64,000 nucleotides of DNA from CBEUVQ01 sp965546615 (GTDB lineage: Bacteria > Bacillota > Desulfotomaculia > Desulfotomaculales > Desulfohalotomaculaceae). A model generated the notes under the pieces. The model saw only the letters and a list, made by a program, of their open reading frames with translations. It searched no databases and had not been told where the DNA came from. This document shows positions 61,844-64,000 of this stretch, one piece after another. The stretch's first letter is position 1. Every line of letters begins with the position of its first letter. The stretch lies in contig CBEUVQ010000002.1 in NCBI GenBank assembly GCA_965546615.1, forward strand, positions 49,576-113,575, given 5' to 3'. The position numbers and the translations under genes were made by a program.

Positions 61844-62734
61844 CTAAATGATAATATCCAACAGCCATCCACAGATAAACATCAATCCAAATTGAAAATG
61901 AAATTTTGCTGCCCCCGCTTCCAGCATCACTAAAGACTGATTGCTGCCGTTCATCGAAGCCCAAGTGTTTTTAAAAATTTTGACAATCTGCGGCAGCAGT
62001 ACAAGAGGCAAAAGCGCTGTAAACGGAATTACTTTGGTTATCAGCAGAATAAGCAGCGAAAAAACCGCACTGATATTCAGCAGATAATACAATAAGAAGC
62101 TTTTATTTCGGCCTAATTTTAATGCCAGCGTTTTAATGCCTGCTTGACAGTCAAAATCTATATCGCGCAGATCATTAGCATGCAGAATGGCAGAAACAAG
62201 AAAACCCACAGGTAAAGAAATTAACAGCGCCTTTAGGCTAAAAGCGGCAGCCTGCACATAATAAGAGGCAATTACCATTAGCGGTCCCATTAAAAAGAAA
62301 ACCAAAACAGAACCCAAACCGCTGTATTTGTATGGTGCCGGACCTAATGTGTAGGTATAACCGGCAATAATTCCGGTTAATCCTAAAATTAGTACCGGCA
62401 AACCTCTTAAATAAACTAAATAACTGCCAATTAGCGCTGCAAGCAAAAAAACAATAATTCCCGCAATTTTCATTTGCTGCGGTTTTAAAATATTGCGCAC
62501 CAACTGCGGGCAGGTAACCGCAGATTCAACGGTATCTACACCGGATATGTAATCGCCGTATGTGTTAATCAAGTTAGTGCCTGCCTGAAGCAGCACACCG
62601 CCTACAAGTGTTAATACAAACAACAGGCAGTTAAAGTACCCCTGATGCCAAGCCAGCACCGCACCTAAAGTTACCGGCACCGCCGCCGCAGTAAAAGACC
62701 ACGGTCTTAAAGCAAAAAACCATGTTCTAAACAC
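61844..62734 (-). CDS. menA: UbiA-family prenyltransferase, MenA-like
   Basis: MenA attaches a prenyl chain to 1,4-dihydroxy-2-naphthoate in menaquinone synthesis. The 296-residue protein has about eight membrane segments and the two Asp-rich motifs NTYGDYISGVD and NDLRDIDFDCQAG that bind the diphosphate. The start is GTG at 62734, after GGGGGGAG. Other UbiA members are possible as no men gene is adjacent. Divergent from a small plus-strand gene. Confidence 0.8.
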   Translation of the reverse strand: MFRTWFFALRPWSFTAAAVPVTLGAVLAWHQGYFNCLLFVLTLVGGVLLQAGTNLINTYGDYISGVDTVESAVTCPQLVRNILKPQQMKIAGIIVFLLAALIGSYLVYLRGLPVLILGLTGIIAGYTYTLGPAPYKYSGLGSVLVFFLMGPLMVIASYYVQAAAFSLKALLISLPVGFLVSAILHANDLRDIDFDCQAGIKTLALKLGRNKSFLLYYLLNISAVFSLLILLITKVIPFTALLPLVLLPQIVKIFKNTWASMNGSNQSLVMLEAGAAKFHFQFGLMFICGWLLDIII

Positions 62735-62866
62735 TTTACTCCCCCCTAAAAATTACTATAACACAAAAAATCCAAAACCTTCTATAAATTTTTCGAATGT
62801 AAAAGTCAAGAAAAATACAAACTAAAATACGAACCTTAGTTTATAAAAAGAGGGAGGTATACAGCA

Positions 62867-63181
62867 ATGCCAAAAAAGGAAATAAACAGCAAAAAGCAGT
62901 CATTACTGAAGTCGCCGCAGCAAATAAAAAAGGAAATGGAAGCCGGTACGGAAATAAGTCCTCAGCCAATGCAGAATAAGACACAAGAATCATTAAATGC
63001 ACAATCAAAAGTACAAAAAGCAAAGCCTAAAGCTGCTGATCAAACCTTAGGCGGAGGTTGGAGCGTAGATGGTGCATTTTTAAATGTTCACACCCCTAAA
63101 ACAAGTCAGCAGTTTCAAAATGAAACGGCGTCATTGGAAACAGATGTTGTGAATAATAAATCTAAAGCAAAGAAAAAGTGA
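62867..63181 (+). CDS. small Lys/Gln-rich uncharacterised protein
   Basis: A 104-residue hydrophilic, low-complexity protein, rich in Lys, Gln, Ser and Thr, with no signal peptide or membrane segment. It has one less-disordered patch (LGGGWSVDGAFLNVHTPKT). GAGGGAGG lies before the ATG and a strong terminator follows, so it is likely real. I do not recognise a family; DNA- or spore-coat-like roles would be guesses. Divergent from menA by 132 bp. Confidence 0.6.
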   Translation: MPKKEINSKKQSLLKSPQQIKKEMEAGTEISPQPMQNKTQESLNAQSKVQKAKPKAADQTLGGGWSVDGAFLNVHTPKTSQQFQNETASLETDVVNNKSKAKKK

Positions 63182-63269
63182 TTTGTACAAAAAATTTATT
63201 TTAATCATTATTAGAGCAGCTCAACATTTTAGTATACCGTCTTTAAAATTATGTTTCTTGATATCAAAC

Positions 63270-63301
63270 AAAGACCGGTGCCTAAAACGGCACCGGTCTT
63301 T
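63270..63301. terminator. bidirectional terminator
   Basis: AAAGACCGGTGCC and GGCACCGGTCTTT form a perfect 13-bp stem between convergent genes. Confidence 0.85.
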
Positions 63302-63305
63302 GTAA

Positions 63306-64000
63306 TTACTTTAATAAGTCAAATTTCTTCAGCAGACCTTCAGCTTTTTCGTTCTCACTTCTGACAAACTGTTCGAAGCTTTCACCATCCAAATAAGAGC
63401 TGGGCTGGCCTGCTGTTTCCATATCCTTCTGGTAATCGGGGTCATCAGCAATCTTTTTAAATGTTTCACGCAAAAACTCGAGCTTTGCTTCATCTATACC
63501 TTTCGGTGCTACAAATCCACGGCGAATAGTTTGTACTACGTCAATGCCGAGTTCCTTAAGTGTTGGTACGTCCGGCAGCTTTTCAGCCCGTTCTTCAGAA
63601 GCAATTCCCAACACTTTCATCATGTCCAGCGAACGCATTACGTCATTATAGTTGCCAAACATTACATCAATTTCACCGCCTAATAAAGCAGCGTTTGTAT
63701 CAGCAGCACCTTTATATACAATTTGAGCTACTTCAATACCGGTTTTATCCTGGAAGTCAAGCAGTGTGATATGGTTACCGGAATAAGTACCGGTAATACC
63801 TACTTTGAGTTTACCGGGGTTAGCTTTGGCGTAATCAATGACCTCCTGCACGCTGTTAAATTGGCTGTCGTTTTTCACAACCAAAACTTGTGGGTCATCT
63901 ACCACTTGGCAGATATAGTCAAAATCATCAATTGAGAACTGCGCCCCTTGTCCCAACGGCTGAAGAATAATATGCGGTGTATTTACGCCGCCGATTGTAT
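63306..64000 (-). CDS. tripartite tricarboxylate transporter substrate-binding protein (Bug/TctC family, partial)
   Basis: At least 231 residues are visible; the start lies beyond the window edge. The sequence has family features: VEDP-like open strand TIGGVNTPHIILQPLG, YAKANPGKLKVGITG, NAALLGGEIDVMFGN and the end region SEERAEKLPDVPTLKELGIDV. Bug proteins bind carboxylates for TctAB-type transporters. The membrane genes, if present, lie outside. The reading frame continues to base 64000 without a stop, so the 5' part is missing, not broken. Confidence 0.9.
   Translation of the reverse strand, partial: TIGGVNTPHIILQPLGQGAQFSIDDFDYICQVVDDPQVLVVKNDSQFNSVQEVIDYAKANPGKLKVGITGTYSGNHITLLDFQDKTGIEVAQIVYKGAADTNAALLGGEIDVMFGNYNDVMRSLDMMKVLGIASEERAEKLPDVPTLKELGIDVVQTIRRGFVAPKGIDEAKLEFLRETFKKIADDPDYQKDMETAGQPSSYLDGESFEQFVRSENEKAEGLLKKFDLLK

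Overview
The window looks like chromosomal DNA of an endospore-forming Gram-positive bacterium of the class Clostridia. Evidence for this: an uninterrupted sporulation sigma factor SigK, a SpoIVFA/SpoIVFB-type pair, a Spo0B-like protein beside obg, GerA/GerB/GerC germination proteins, a tig-clpP-clpX-lonB-lonA-engB proteolysis block, radical-SAM genes beside RNase G, an L21-type leader, a valS T-box and a Mn-type riboswitch upstream of terC. Moderate GC, strong GGAGG ribosome-binding sites and many TTG starts fit. I cannot name the genus. I see no rRNA, CRISPR, prophage or insertion sequence.

Layout. 1-8.7 kb: an RRM RNA-binding protein (cut by the edge), nadD, a small unknown gene, obg, a spo0B-like gene, rplU-rpmA, rng and two radical-SAM-associated genes. 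8.8-20.4 kb: cell shape, division and sporulation: spoIVFA/B, rodA, minCDE, mrdA-mreDCB, radC, maf, a DUF4321 gene and rex, almost all on the minus strand. 20.5-31.3 kb: germination genes (gerC, gerA and, further upstream, gerB) around folC, an orphan HicB and T-box-controlled valS, plus a lone plus-strand binding protein. 31.4-39.8 kb: engB, lonA, lonB, clpX, clpP and tig. 40.1-43.4 kb: four tRNAs, a HIT protein, sigK and larE, which has its own promoter and a structured leader. 43.4-52.7 kb: an MFS gene and a sugar/polyol cluster (deoC, an rbsBCA-type transporter, an FGGY kinase, a GatD-like dehydrogenase and a SorC regulator). 52.8-64 kb: mixed metabolic genes, tRNA-Arg, a second GerB with a small lipoprotein, riboswitch-controlled terC, a nucleoside kinase, a CPBP protease, a MenA-like prenyltransferase and a cut-off Bug-family binding protein.

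How genes work together. SpoIVFB here has its catalytic residues at the same positions as I recall for the Bacillus subtilis protein, and pro-SigK keeps the residues around the cleavage site, so the mother-cell checkpoint protease and its substrate are both present. ClpXP, two Lon proteases and trigger factor form a proteostasis block. The sugar cluster predicts import, phosphorylation, oxidation at the phosphate level and aldolase cleavage of an unidentified sugar alcohol or deoxysugar.

The strongest less-expected signals are: (1) the folC terminator hairpin, whose 3' arm and T-tract are also the gerA ribosome-binding site and spacer, with a sigma-G-like promoter that would start transcription in its loop; (2) an undescribed leader RNA upstream of larE containing a sequence complementary to the larE ribosome-binding site; (3) the sugar locus of unknown substrate, whose regulator lacks a standard start codon although its helix-turn-helix is intact; (4) a MinC without its N-terminal domain; (5) joint absence of the L27 N-terminal extension and of the Prp protease gene.
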